Assembly: GCF_900188345.1 (NCBI RefSeq)
Contig: NZ_FZOD01000005.1
Coordinates: forward strand, 248,001 to 312,000
Source: Streptosporangium subroseum
GTDB taxonomy: Bacteria > Actinomycetota > Actinomycetes > Streptosporangiales > Streptosporangiaceae
Reading direction: 5' to 3'
Length of the DNA: 64,000 bases
In this document: positions 50,667 through 59,926 of the stretch, piece by piece
How the letters are laid out: each line of letters opens with the position of its first letter
Numbering within the stretch: position 1 is the first letter of the stretch
Position numbers and translations under genes: made by a program
The notes under the pieces: model-generated
What the model was told of the DNA's origin: nothing
Databases searched by the model: none
The model's input: only the letters and a program-made list of their open reading frames with translations

Positions 50667-51950
50667 ATGATCATGATGTGGACCCAAGGCGTTTCCCTCA
50701 TGGAATACGTCATCGTCGTGACCCTGACGGCGCTCTGCGTTCTGATGGTTCACGCGAGCCTGGACACGCGAGAGGCGAACCGGGTGCTCCCGGTGGTGCT
50801 CGCCGCTTTTTTCGTCCGCCTGATCGTGCACGTTCTGGTGATGCGGTCCGGCGTCATCGGTTACGGCGGAGACAACCACACATACCAGACCAGGGCGCTG
50901 GAGGTCGCCGCGTACTGGAACCGTGAGGGCTTTCGGTTCGTCACCTCCGATCAGATCGGATCCTTGTACTCCGTCGAGGTGCCGTGCAATCTCTTCGGGG
51001 CCGTCGTCTACCTGGTCGGCGGACCGGCTCCGCTGGCCTGCACGGCGGTCGTGGCCCTCATCGCCTGCGGGCTGTGCGTCGTCATGTACAGGGTCGCGCG
51101 GCTCATCGGCGCCGACGAGCCCGCGGCGTTCCGGCTGCTGATCTTCGTCGCCTTTCTCCCGGCCTTCCTGGTGCACACGTCCGACACGTTCAAGGACGGC
51201 ATCAACGCGTTCCTCGTCGTGGCCTGTCTCGGTCTCGTCGCTTCGAACGTGCGGCGCTTCGACGTGGGAAAGCTGCTCATGCTGGTCCCGCTGCTGTGGG
51301 CGCTCTGGCACGTGCGACCGTACATGGTCTTCATGTGCGGACTGCCGCTGATCTTTGGGCTTTCGAGCATCAAGCGCAGGTTGTCCGTGCGCGGCCTGGT
51401 CGTCTCCACGGTGCTGCTCGCGGTCGTCCTGGCGCTTCTTGAGGGTGCGGGCGGAAACTCGCCGTTCTCGATGATGCAGGAACAGCTGGATCACGGTCAG
51501 TCGGCGGTGGCGCGCAACGCCAATGCCGACGGTGGTTCCGGCGTGCTGTTCGAGGACAGCGGAAACGCGTGGGGTGCGTTCGGGCCCAAGCTCCTCTACA
51601 CACTTCTGGCTCCGTTTCCCTGGATGAGCGGCAGCCTGGCGCTGCAGCTGGGAAAGATCGACACCTTTTTCTGGTACTACCTCGTCTACAGCGCGGTGCG
51701 CGGGGCCCGCCGGTTGTGGAGCTACGATCGCACGCTGCTGTTCGTCCTTGTGCTGTTCATCATTCCGAGCACGATCGCCTATGCGACGACGATGGCCAAT
51801 GTCGGCCTGATATTCCGCCAGCGGATTCCGATCGTGCTGGTCACGAGCCTGCTGGCCGCGATCGCGTGGACCAGGACGGAGCAGGGAGGGCAGCGGCTTC
51901 CGTCGCGGTCCGCACCGATACGCGAGCGGATGGACGTGTTCCGGAAATGA
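50667..51950 (+). CDS. Polytopic membrane protein, candidate polysaccharide polymerase (Wzy-like) or GT-C
   Basis: About 427 residues with roughly ten membrane helices (YVIVVTLTALCVLMVHASL, LPVVLAAFFVRLIVHVLVM, LLMLVPLLWALWHVRPYMVF and others) and a large periplasmic loop with YGGDNHTYQTRALEVAAYWN. Arginine in LWHVRPYMVF and the DTFKDGINAFLVV loop recall Wzy/EpsG-like polymerases, but family membership is not certain. Starts at ATG 50667 (or 50700). Its stop overlaps the next GT4 start (ATGA), so it belongs to the glycan operon. By elimination it is the best polymerase candidate. Confidence 0.75.
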   Translation: MIMMWTQGVSLMEYVIVVTLTALCVLMVHASLDTREANRVLPVVLAAFFVRLIVHVLVMRSGVIGYGGDNHTYQTRALEVAAYWNREGFRFVTSDQIGSLYSVEVPCNLFGAVVYLVGGPAPLACTAVVALIACGLCVVMYRVARLIGADEPAAFRLLIFVAFLPAFLVHTSDTFKDGINAFLVVACLGLVASNVRRFDVGKLLMLVPLLWALWHVRPYMVFMCGLPLIFGLSSIKRRLSVRGLVVSTVLLAVVLALLEGAGGNSPFSMMQEQLDHGQSAVARNANADGGSGVLFEDSGNAWGAFGPKLLYTLLAPFPWMSGSLALQLGKIDTFFWYYLVYSAVRGARRLWSYDRTLLFVLVLFIIPSTIAYATTMANVGLIFRQRIPIVLVTSLLAAIAWTRTEQGGQRLPSRSAPIRERMDVFRK

Positions 51951-53062
51951 GAATCGTCCGGGTGAGTTACAGCGTTCCGCCGGAACCGGGTGGTAAGGAG
52001 CGACACGTCGAATGCCTCACCCGAGAGCAACTGAAGCGCGGTCATGAGGTGACGCTCGCGTTCCGGCGAGGGGACGTCGTGCCGGAGGGCGCGACGGTGC
52101 TGCCCACCCGGCCGACTCCGCTGTCCGTGGCCCTGGGGGCGAAGTCCGACGTGCTCGCGTTCGCGGCCGAGGTCGGGCGGGCACTTCGAGACGCCGGTCC
52201 CGCCGATCTGGTCCACCTTCATGGAGATCATGTTGAGGCGGCCGTTCTGGGGCCGGTCTGCCGGCGACGCGGCATTCCGCTGCTCCTCACCGTGCACGGT
52301 GCCATGACAAGGCGACATCGTCCGCTGGCGCGCAGGGCGCTGAGGACGGTCGACGCGTTCATCGCCCTGGGAACCCGGCCGCACGGGGATCTCGTCGAGC
52401 TGGGGGTCGATCCGAGGCGGATCCTGGCCATGTCGAGCGGGCTCGATCTCGAAGGCGTCTCCGGCTTCCGGAATCCGGTCGTTCGCGTCCCGGGCCTCGT
52501 GGTCAGCGTCGGTTCCCTGGATCCGGTGAAGAACCACGAACTCGTGATCGAGGCCGTGACCGTCCTCCGGCGGACCCGGCCGGGAGCCCGGCTGGTCATC
52601 GCCGGAGAGGGCCCGGAGCGAGACCGGCTACGCGGGCTCTCGGGAACCGACGGAACGATCGAGCTGGCCGGTCACCTGGGCAGGAAGGAGATCTACGAGC
52701 TCGTCCGGCGTGCGCAGGTCTTCGTGCTGGCCTCGCGCCGTCTGGAGAGCAAGGGCGAGGGGGTGCCCACGGCCGCGCTTGAGGCGCTGGCCCTGGGGAC
52801 GCCCGTGGTCCTCTCGTCGGAGGCGTCCCTGGATCCGGTGGTGCCGGACCACGGGGTCTACCGGACCTTCCGGTCCGGCTCGCTGGACGACCTGGTCGCC
52901 GTGCTCGGCGCCGTGTTCGACGACGAGGAGGGCCGGAGCCGGATGAGCGAGCTGGGGATGCGAGCGGTCGCGGCCCTGGACTGGCCGGTGGTCGCGAGCC
53001 GGGTCGAGGAATGGTGCCGCGTGGCGTTGCCCACGGGCTCCCGGAACGGCGACACGCGATGA
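51947..53062 (+). CDS. GT4-family glycosyltransferase
   Basis: A 371-residue GT-B enzyme: MRIVRVSYSVPPEPGGKERH start, VHLHGDHVEAAVLGPVC acceptor region, LLTVHGAMTRRHRPLA, VVSVGSLDPVKNHELVIEAV, VFVLASRRLESKGEGVPTAA (donor-site Glu) and GTPVVLSSEASLDPVV. Its start and end both overlap neighbours by four bases, a tightly coupled operon. It probably adds one sugar of the repeat unit; donor unknown. Confidence 0.92.
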   Translation: MRIVRVSYSVPPEPGGKERHVECLTREQLKRGHEVTLAFRRGDVVPEGATVLPTRPTPLSVALGAKSDVLAFAAEVGRALRDAGPADLVHLHGDHVEAAVLGPVCRRRGIPLLLTVHGAMTRRHRPLARRALRTVDAFIALGTRPHGDLVELGVDPRRILAMSSGLDLEGVSGFRNPVVRVPGLVVSVGSLDPVKNHELVIEAVTVLRRTRPGARLVIAGEGPERDRLRGLSGTDGTIELAGHLGRKEIYELVRRAQVFVLASRRLESKGEGVPTAALEALALGTPVVLSSEASLDPVVPDHGVYRTFRSGSLDDLVAVLGAVFDDEEGRSRMSELGMRAVAALDWPVVASRVEEWCRVALPTGSRNGDTR

Positions 53063-54195
53063 GGGACCTGCGCGTGTGCGAGGTCGTCAAGACCCTTGAC
53101 GCCGGAGGCGCCGAGGTGCTTCTCGTGGAGCGGCTCCGGCGCGCTCCCAGAGTGAACAAGGACTACACGGTCGTATGCCTCCAGGCGTCGACCGACGAAC
53201 TCGTGGAACGGTTGCGGGCCTCGGGCATCACGGTCGTCAACCTCGGGCCGAGCCCGCGTTCCCTCGTCTACGCCGACCTCGTCAGAACGGTTCGGCGGCT
53301 CGCCCCCGACGTGCTCAACGTGCACTCGCCGACGCCCGCCGCCGTGCTCTGGCCGTTCGTACGGCTCACTCGGCGGCGGCCGCTCCTGGTGTCGACGGTT
53401 CATTACTGCCGGCGACCGACCACCGTGCACTTCAACCGTCTGACGACGGGGATCAGCCTGCTCGCCGACCGGCTCACCCGCAGGCTCGACGACCGGACCG
53501 TCGCGGTCTCCTCGCAGGTGGCACGCTCACCCTCCGTCCGGGGGGCTCGACGCCTGCTGACCCGCGTGCACGGCGTGGACGTCACCGAGCAACGGCTGTG
53601 GGCGACGCGCTCCGCGAGCGTCCGGTGCGAGTTCGGCGTCCCCGAAGGAACGTTCCTCGTGGCCTGCGTCGCCAATTTCCGGCCCGAGAAAAACCACTCG
53701 CTGCTGATCCAGGCCGCGGCCGAGGTGCTTCGGGCACGGGCGGACGCGGTCTTTCTCCTGGCCGGCGACGGGCCGCTGAAGGAACACGTCGCCGGGGAGA
53801 TAGAGCGGCGCGGGCTCGACGGCCGCGTGCGGATCCTGGGCCGGGTGCGGCAGGCGGGGAGACTGGCCGCGGCGGCCGATCTGGTGGTCCTGAGCTCGCA
53901 CTACGAGGGGCTGCCCGTGGTGGTCATGGAGGCGCTCGCGGCAGGGGTGCCGGTGGTGTCCACCGAGGTGGGAGGCATACCGGAGCTGGTCCGCTCGGGC
54001 TGGAACGGGATCCTGACGGAGCCGGGGTCGCCGGACGCGCTGGCCGCCGGAATCCTTGAGGCGATGGAACCCGACGTGCACCGCAGGCTGCGCTCCGGAG
54101 CCGCCGCCAGTTCGGAAGGCGTCGAGATGGCGGACACCGCCGAGTGGTTCGAGCACCTCTACGAGGAGATGACCGCGGCGGCGCGGCGCGACTGA
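53059..54195 (+). CDS. GT4-family glycosyltransferase
   Basis: A 378-residue GT-B enzyme: VVKTLDAGGAEVLLVERL (nucleotide-sugar transferase start), LNVHSPTPAAVLWPFVRL, VACVANFRPEKNHSLLIQAA, VVLSSHYEGLPVVVMEALAA (donor motif) and GVPVVSTEVGGIPELV. ATG 53059 overlaps the upstream stop. It probably acts in the same repeat-unit assembly as the preceding enzyme. Confidence 0.92.
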   Translation: MRDLRVCEVVKTLDAGGAEVLLVERLRRAPRVNKDYTVVCLQASTDELVERLRASGITVVNLGPSPRSLVYADLVRTVRRLAPDVLNVHSPTPAAVLWPFVRLTRRRPLLVSTVHYCRRPTTVHFNRLTTGISLLADRLTRRLDDRTVAVSSQVARSPSVRGARRLLTRVHGVDVTEQRLWATRSASVRCEFGVPEGTFLVACVANFRPEKNHSLLIQAAAEVLRARADAVFLLAGDGPLKEHVAGEIERRGLDGRVRILGRVRQAGRLAAAADLVVLSSHYEGLPVVVMEALAAGVPVVSTEVGGIPELVRSGWNGILTEPGSPDALAAGILEAMEPDVHRRLRSGAAASSEGVEMADTAEWFEHLYEEMTAAARRD

Positions 54196-54549
54196 CGCGG
54201 AGCGTCACGGGAAGGCGCGGCGGCGTCTCGACCCCGGTTACCGGGACCCGCGGGCGCGCCACCCGAATCCGGCGGTTTTCCCTTGCCTTGGCCCTCTCAT
54301 ACCGACCTGTTCCACAGACTTGCAGATGCCGCGACTCGGAAGTCCCCGAATCGCGGAAAGAGAATACGTACGATGCGACCGCCGACGTTTTCGCTGTCGC
54401 TCACGCAACCATTCCATCGGCTGGAACACGAAGCCGGACGAGCGTTCACCTCCGGGCATCTCATGAGACGAATGCCGGTGGCGATGTCCGGTGCCGCGCC
54501 CGTCAAGGCGCCTTCACACCTCTGGCCAGGCAAGATTAAGGACGCATCG
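54196..54549. other. Intergenic region before the acyltransferase
   Basis: About 350 bases. Contains a small inverted repeat CCCGGT-TA-ACCGGG-like sequence near 54232-54246. The frame is open from 54283 but without protein-like features; it is read as leader sequence. No other feature recognised. Confidence 0.45.
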
Positions 54550-55614
54550 ATGACAGCGAGGAGCTTTCGAACGCTTGACGGGATCCGCGGGGTCGCCGCG
54601 ATATGCATCGTGGCGCACCACATGCCGCAGTGTTTCGGAAGCTGGCTGCTCTCCGCGCAGATGGCCGTCGACATGTTCTTCGTTCTCAGCGGATTCGTCC
54701 TGGCGCATGTCTACGAGCCGCGTTTCCGCGCGGGCATGACCCCTCTGCACTTCCTGCGTTTACGGATCGTGCGGCTCTACCCGCTGTATCTGCTCGGAAC
54801 GACCCTGGGGATTCTGCAGGCTGTGCTGATGGCTCTGTACTACCAGGGGCCGGACATCTGGAACTGGCCGAGGATCCTTCCGAGCCTTCCGTTCGCGGCC
54901 GTCATGCTCCCGGCGCCGTTCGACAAGTATCTGTTCCCCTTCAACGCGGTCATGTGGTCGATATTCTTCGAGCTGGCCGCGAATCTCATCTGGGTCGTGT
55001 TCTGGCGCCGCCTCGAGCGCACCGGATTTCTGGTCGCCGTCGTCATCGGCTCCGGGGCGCTTCTGGTCGTGGACACCTTCCTGTTCAAGACCACTGCCGT
55101 CGGCATGGGGTGGAACACGTTCCTGCCCGGCTTCCCGCGTGTCCTCTACTCGTTCACGCTGGGAATCCTTCTTCATCGATTCCACCGCGCGGTGACCCTT
55201 CGCCGCGTTCCACCCGGCCTGCTGCTCGTGGCCATGCCGGTGCTGGCGCTGTTGCCACTGGGCGCCTACGGCCAGTTGTTCTGCGCACTGGTCGTGCTTC
55301 CGCTGATCGTGCTGCTCGGCGCGAAGACCGAGACCTCGGGGATGACGAGGCTTTTTTGCGAGAGAACCGGGGTCGCGTCGTACGCCGTCTACGCGCTGCA
55401 CCTGCCGGCGCTCGCCTTTTTCTCCGGTCTGCTGCTGATCTTCGGTCTCCAGATCGAGGACTCGCCCCTGCTCGGTCCGATCTTCATCGTGTTGGTGGTC
55501 TTGGGATGCGTGCTGCTGGCGGACAAGATCGAAACACCGATGAGGCGGTGGCTGTCACGGCTGGTTCCGGGGCCCGCGCCCGGCGCTGTGGCCGTGGGCC
55601 GGAAGGAGAGCTAG
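54550..55614 (+). CDS. Acyltransferase family 3 (OafA-like)
   Basis: A 354-residue membrane acyltransferase that puts acetyl or similar groups on surface glycans. RSFRTLDGIRGVAAICIVAH with the His of the family active site, DMFFVLSGFVLAHVYEPRFR and LRIVRLYPLYLLGTTLG are the hallmark segments. About ten membrane helices. The SD AAGGA lies eight bases before ATG 54550. The C-terminal OafA SGNH domain is absent, so this is the short form. Confidence 0.9.
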   Translation: MTARSFRTLDGIRGVAAICIVAHHMPQCFGSWLLSAQMAVDMFFVLSGFVLAHVYEPRFRAGMTPLHFLRLRIVRLYPLYLLGTTLGILQAVLMALYYQGPDIWNWPRILPSLPFAAVMLPAPFDKYLFPFNAVMWSIFFELAANLIWVVFWRRLERTGFLVAVVIGSGALLVVDTFLFKTTAVGMGWNTFLPGFPRVLYSFTLGILLHRFHRAVTLRRVPPGLLLVAMPVLALLPLGAYGQLFCALVVLPLIVLLGAKTETSGMTRLFCERTGVASYAVYALHLPALAFFSGLLLIFGLQIEDSPLLGPIFIVLVVLGCVLLADKIETPMRRWLSRLVPGPAPGAVAVGRKES

Positions 55615-55748
55615 GGCGAGGACCACCTTCACCCCGCGACACCGTGACAGAAGGTCGGGGCCGGACCTCACCAAAAACGGGCAAGGACATCGCCGAGCGC
55701 GGGTGCCTGAGTCTCCATCGGGCGTCCGAGGTCACCAGGCTTGCGTGC

Positions 55749-58085
55749 ATGGACACAACTTCGCCCGTCCGAGGTTCCGGGCCGAGCCCGTTCGCGCCCG
55801 CGGGAGACGCTCAGGCGAACGAGGCCGGGCGGGGCGATCGGCGTCGGGGGACATGGCGTTCCTCGATGTCGAGGTGGTCGCCGGCGGCGTTCGTGATCGT
55901 TCTCACGGTGACCGTGCTGAGTCTCTACGATGTTCCGGCCTCGGACATGGCCCTCTTCGGCGCGTACGTCGCGCTGGGGCTGGCGCTTCCGGGCCTGTTG
56001 CTGATCCGCGCCCTTCATCGCCGCACGCGCACGCTGGCGGAGGAGGTCGCACTGGGGCTGGCGCTGGGCTACGCCGTGGAAGTGCTCGCCTACATCGCCG
56101 CCCGGGCCGTCGGGCTGCCGCTGCTGGTCCTGGCGTGGCCGGTCACCACTTACGCGGCCTTCCTGCTGGTTCCCCGGCTCCGCCGGCACTGGCGGGGCGA
56201 GCCCCGCCCGAGAGCGCCGATCTGGTGGTCGTGGTCCATCGCCCTGGCCATCGCGTATCTGGTCGCCTGGAGTGCCCGCACGGTTTTCCGGGTCACCCCC
56301 CTCACCTGGCCGGGGCTCGGAACGTCCTTCCGTGACATGCCTTTTCACCTGGCGCTGATCGGCGAGTTGAAGCATCACATGCCGCCCACCATGCCCATGG
56401 TCGACGGCGAGCCTCTCTTCTACCACTGGTTCGTCTACGCGCACATGGCGGCGGCGAGCTGGGTGACCGGGGTGGAACCGCTGATGCTGCTGCTCCGGCT
56501 GACCATGCTGCCCATGCTGGCCGCGTTCGTGGTCATCCTGGGCGCCATCGGGCGGCGTGTCATCGGCTTCCGCGCGGGAGCGCTGCCGGCCGTCGCGGGG
56601 ACGCTTCTGGCGACGGCGCCGAGCCTGTATCTGGGAACGAACGGGGTGTTCACCTGGGGAGGCATCCCGGATCTCGCATGGACGAGTCCCACCCAGACCT
56701 TCGGCACGCTCCTGTTCGCTCCGGTGATGCTCCTTCTCGTCGATCTTCTCGAACGCCGGCGGCGGGAAGCCGGTCCATGGCTCCTGCTCGGGGTCTTCCT
56801 GGTGGCGGTCATGGGAGCCAAGGCCACCTACCTGCCCTTGCTCGGCGCGGGACTGCTGGCGGTGACCGCGGTCGAGGCGGTCGGCAGGCGCCGGCCACCC
56901 TGGCCCGCGCTGGCCGCACTGGGGATGACCGCCGCGTGCTTTCTGTACGCGCAGTTCGTGCTGTTCGGCCGGGCGTCCCACGCCACCGTCGTGGACCCGT
57001 TGTCCTTCATGCGTACGGCCTGGGGAGAGTGGACGGGACTGGGCGACCAGGCGGTGCCCTCGCCGGCCTCGACGCTCGGGATCACGCTGGTGTTCCTGCT
57101 GTGCTGGCTCGTCACCTGGTCGGGAATCCTTGGGCTGCTGAGCCGGCCGCGGCTGCTCGTGCGGCCCGGGGTGGTCCTCATGCTGGGGATCGGCGCGGCG
57201 GGGCTCGGCACGATGTTCCTGCTCGGGCACCCCACCCGGAGCCAGCTCTTCTTCCTCTGGGGGGCCTGTCCCTATCTGGCGATCGTCGCGGCCTACGGAC
57301 TCGTCGTCGTCCTGCGGCGGGCACGGGTGTCACTCCGGGCGGCGGCGTCCGCGGCCGCCGCCGGGGTGGTCGCCTTCTACCTCGTCGCCCTCATCTGCGG
57401 CGTCAGGATTCCCCTGGGGCCGGGCCAGGACGACGCCGTTCTGTACCGGCCGTACATCGCGTCGCTGGCCGTCGCCGCGTCGGCGGCCCTCGTCCTGACC
57501 CTCACCCGCGGACGCCTTCGCGCGTGGGCCCTCATGACCGCCGCGTGCGCGGCCATCGGGCTTCCCGCCGACCTGCACGGGCGTGTCCTCGCCATCGGGC
57601 ACGGCGTCGCGGAGAACGCCTCCGTCGAAACGACCCCGGCGATCCCGCCGGGCACGATGGCCGCCGCACGCTGGTTGCGTGACCATTCGGAGCCGGACGA
57701 CCTGGTCGCCACGAACGCGCACTGCCTCTGGGAGCGTGAGATCCCGTGTGACAGCCGCCACTTCTGGCTGACCGCGCTGTCCGAGCGTCACGCGCTCGTC
57801 GAGGGGTGGGCGTACGCCTCGAAGAACCTGGAGCACTGGCGTCCGGGGCAGGAGGCGTTCACGCTGCCGTTCTGGGATCCCGGACGAATCCGGTTGAACG
57901 ACGAGGCCTTCGTCTCGCCTTCGGCGGCCGTGATGCGGCAGCTGCGGGAACGCTACGGGGTGCGCTGGCTCTTCGTCGACGAACGTCACGCGAGCACCGG
58001 CTCCGGGATCGGGAGATTCGCGGCCCTGCGGTTTCGCTCCGGCGACTACGCCGTCTACCGGATGGCGGACGGCACATCCCTGTGA
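55749..58085 (+). CDS. Large GT-C-like membrane protein with soluble C-terminal domain
   Basis: About 778 residues. The N-terminal 40 are polar; then around twelve hydrophobic helices (residues about 45-590) with loop motifs such as SFRDMPFHLALIGELKHHMP (Asp-containing loop after the first helices, as in GT-C enzymes) and DGEPLFYHWFVYAHM. The last 150 residues are a soluble alpha/beta-like domain: DDLVATNAHCLWEREIPCDS, TALSERHALVEGWAYASKNL and LRERYGVRWLFVDERHAS. A close copy of the C-terminal part starts at 63622 on the other strand. Probably a glycosyltransferase using lipid-linked sugar; function inferred. ATG 55749 has weak ribosome-binding support. Confidence 0.8.
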   Translation: MDTTSPVRGSGPSPFAPAGDAQANEAGRGDRRRGTWRSSMSRWSPAAFVIVLTVTVLSLYDVPASDMALFGAYVALGLALPGLLLIRALHRRTRTLAEEVALGLALGYAVEVLAYIAARAVGLPLLVLAWPVTTYAAFLLVPRLRRHWRGEPRPRAPIWWSWSIALAIAYLVAWSARTVFRVTPLTWPGLGTSFRDMPFHLALIGELKHHMPPTMPMVDGEPLFYHWFVYAHMAAASWVTGVEPLMLLLRLTMLPMLAAFVVILGAIGRRVIGFRAGALPAVAGTLLATAPSLYLGTNGVFTWGGIPDLAWTSPTQTFGTLLFAPVMLLLVDLLERRRREAGPWLLLGVFLVAVMGAKATYLPLLGAGLLAVTAVEAVGRRRPPWPALAALGMTAACFLYAQFVLFGRASHATVVDPLSFMRTAWGEWTGLGDQAVPSPASTLGITLVFLLCWLVTWSGILGLLSRPRLLVRPGVVLMLGIGAAGLGTMFLLGHPTRSQLFFLWGACPYLAIVAAYGLVVVLRRARVSLRAAASAAAAGVVAFYLVALICGVRIPLGPGQDDAVLYRPYIASLAVAASAALVLTLTRGRLRAWALMTAACAAIGLPADLHGRVLAIGHGVAENASVETTPAIPPGTMAAARWLRDHSEPDDLVATNAHCLWEREIPCDSRHFWLTALSERHALVEGWAYASKNLEHWRPGQEAFTLPFWDPGRIRLNDEAFVSPSAAVMRQLRERYGVRWLFVDERHASTGSGIGRFAALRFRSGDYAVYRMADGTSL

Positions 58086-58144
58086 GCGGTCGCCGGGACC
58101 GCCGACGGACACGGGCCGATCCCCGGGGGAGCGGCGAGCTCACA
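58081..58144. terminator. Bidirectional terminator linking two stop codons
   Basis: TGTGAGC pairs with GCTCACA and TCGCCG with CGGCGA, with a 2-base bulge. The stem joins the stops of the membrane protein (58085) and the methyltransferase (58140). Confidence 0.6.
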
Positions 58145-58838
58145 GCGGGCGACGCGCCCGCACGGTGAGGGTGACTCCGGGAAGTGACCTGACCGGCAGG
58201 TATCTCTCCGCCACCATCACGGCGGTGAGGGCGGCGCCGACCAGGCGCGGCGTCTCCTTGAGGTCGAATCCGGTGCTCTTCTTCCTGCGCCAGGCGACGA
58301 CCGGTCTCAGCAGGACGTTCCAGCTCCACAGGGCGTCGATGACCAGGCCTCCATCGGTCAGCAGGGCGCTCAGGCCGTCCCGCGTGTACCGGCGGACGTG
58401 CCCGCACGCCAGGTCGTGCGCCGACCAGAGCGCCATGTCGCAGGGGACCGTGATCAGCGCCGTTCCCCCGGGCCGGAGCACACGCACGATCTCCCGTACG
58501 GCTCTGTCGTCCTCCTCGATGTGCTCCAGCACGTCGAGCGCCAGCACGAGGTCGAACCGCATGTCGGGCAGGGGCAGATCCCGCGCGTCGGCGTGGATCG
58601 CCTTCAGGCCGCGCTCCCGGGCGAACCGCACCGCGGTCTCGGAGTAGTCCGCGACCAGCGCGTCCCATCCGTGCCTCACCAGCACGCGGGTGTTGCCGCC
58701 GCCCGCCGCACCGATGTCGAGCGCCCTGCCCGGCGTGCCGAGCCGGCGCAGCTCCCGGGCGAGGACGGCACGCCGTTCGCGATACCACCAATGCCGGTCC
58801 TCCAGCTCGACCATGCACCGGATCTCTGTGGCCTCCAT
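58140..58838 (-). CDS. SAM-dependent methyltransferase
   Basis: A 232-residue class I methyltransferase: ALDIGAAGGGNTRVLVRHGW (motif I), ADYSETAVRFARERGL, LVLALDVLEHIEEDDRAV and IVRVLRPGGTALITVP (motif III). The N-terminal MVELEDRHWWYRERRAVL is the usual start of Methyltransf_11-like enzymes of polysaccharide loci. SD AGGAGG immediately before ATG. Probably methylates a sugar or polyprenyl-linked intermediate. Confidence 0.88.
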   Translation of the reverse strand: MEATEIRCMVELEDRHWWYRERRAVLARELRRLGTPGRALDIGAAGGGNTRVLVRHGWDALVADYSETAVRFARERGLKAIHADARDLPLPDMRFDLVLALDVLEHIEEDDRAVREIVRVLRPGGTALITVPCDMALWSAHDLACGHVRRYTRDGLSALLTDGGLVIDALWSWNVLLRPVVAWRRKKSTGFDLKETPRLVGAALTAVMVAERYLPVRSLPGVTLTVRARRPL

Positions 58839-58948
58839 GCGTCCTCCTCGGACCTGTTCGAATGTGTGAAAGGGGTTCCTGCCTCACCGCGAGCGCGGTC
58901 ACCGCCTCACCGTGAACGCGCCGGCGTCCGGCCGGCGGGCTCCGGAGA

Positions 58949-59926
58949 TCACCGGCCGGTCGTCCTCAGGCGTCGCCACCAGTCCTCGTGGTCGCGATAC
59001 CACCGCACGACGTCGGCGAGTCCCTCGTCGAAGTCCACCCTGGGCTTGTAGCCGATCGCGCGGATCCTGCCGCTGTCGACCGAGTAACGACGGTCGTGGC
59101 CGAGCCGGTCGGGCACGTGTTCGACCATCTCCCAGCCCAGGCCGAGAGCCGCGAGCAACCGTTCGGTCAGCTCCCGGTTGGTCAGCTCGACACCGCCGCC
59201 GATGTTGTAGATCCCACCGGGGGAGCCCTTCTCCAGCACCAGCTGGACACCCCGGCAGTGGTCGTCGACGTGCAGCCATTCCCGGACGTTGAGCCCGTCG
59301 CCGTAGAGGGGGACCTTCCTGCCCCGGAGGAGGTCGGTGACGAAGAGCGGGATGACCTTCTCCGGATACTGGTAGGGGCCGTAGTTGTTGGAACAGCGGG
59401 TCACGCGGACGTCGAGGCCGTAGGTCTGGCCGTAGGCGCGGCAGAACAGATCACCCGCGGCCTTGGCGGCGGAGTAGGGCGAGTTCGGCAGCAGGGGCTC
59501 GTCCTCGCTCCACGACCCCTGCGCGATCGAGCCGTAGACCTCGTCCGTGGAGATGTGGACGACCGTGCGGACCTTCGCCTGCAGCGCCGCCTGAAGGAGC
59601 CTCTGGGTGCCGAGCACGTTGGTCGTCGCGAAGTCGCCCGCCTCGGCGATGGAGCGGTCGACGTGGGTCTCCGCCGCGAAGTTCACGACGACCTCGTGCC
59701 CGGGCAGGACGTCATCGAGGAGCGCCGGATCCGCGATGTCCCCCCGGACGAACGCGTAGCCTCGGTGCCCGGCCACCGAGGCGAGATTGGCGAGGTTGCC
59801 GGCGTAGGTGAGTTTGTCCAGAACCGTGACGCGAACATCCTCGTATCCCGGATAGGCGCCGAGCAACAGCGACCGTACGTAGTGGGATCCGATGAATCCG
59901 GCGCCCCCGGTGACGAGGATTCTCAT
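58949..59926 (-). CDS. rmlB: dTDP-glucose 4,6-dehydratase
   Basis: A 325-residue extended SDR converting dTDP-glucose to dTDP-4-keto-6-deoxyglucose. MRILVTGGAGFIGSHYVRSL, HISTDEVYGSIAQGSW (active-site Thr-Asp-Glu), SPYSAAKAAGDLFCRAYG (Tyr-Lys), CSNNYGPYQYPEKVIPLF and YGDGLNVREWLHVDDHC are characteristic. Its ATG overlaps the rmlA stop. RmlC and RmlD genes are not in the window. Confidence 0.96.
   Translation of the reverse strand: MRILVTGGAGFIGSHYVRSLLLGAYPGYEDVRVTVLDKLTYAGNLANLASVAGHRGYAFVRGDIADPALLDDVLPGHEVVVNFAAETHVDRSIAEAGDFATTNVLGTQRLLQAALQAKVRTVVHISTDEVYGSIAQGSWSEDEPLLPNSPYSAAKAAGDLFCRAYGQTYGLDVRVTRCSNNYGPYQYPEKVIPLFVTDLLRGRKVPLYGDGLNVREWLHVDDHCRGVQLVLEKGSPGGIYNIGGGVELTNRELTERLLAALGLGWEMVEHVPDRLGHDRRYSVDSGRIRAIGYKPRVDFDEGLADVVRWYRDHEDWWRRLRTTGR

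Noticed and set aside
54603..55748. 382-codon N-terminal extension of the large membrane protein
   Set aside because: It overlaps the whole acyltransferase gene in another frame and has no membrane or family features.
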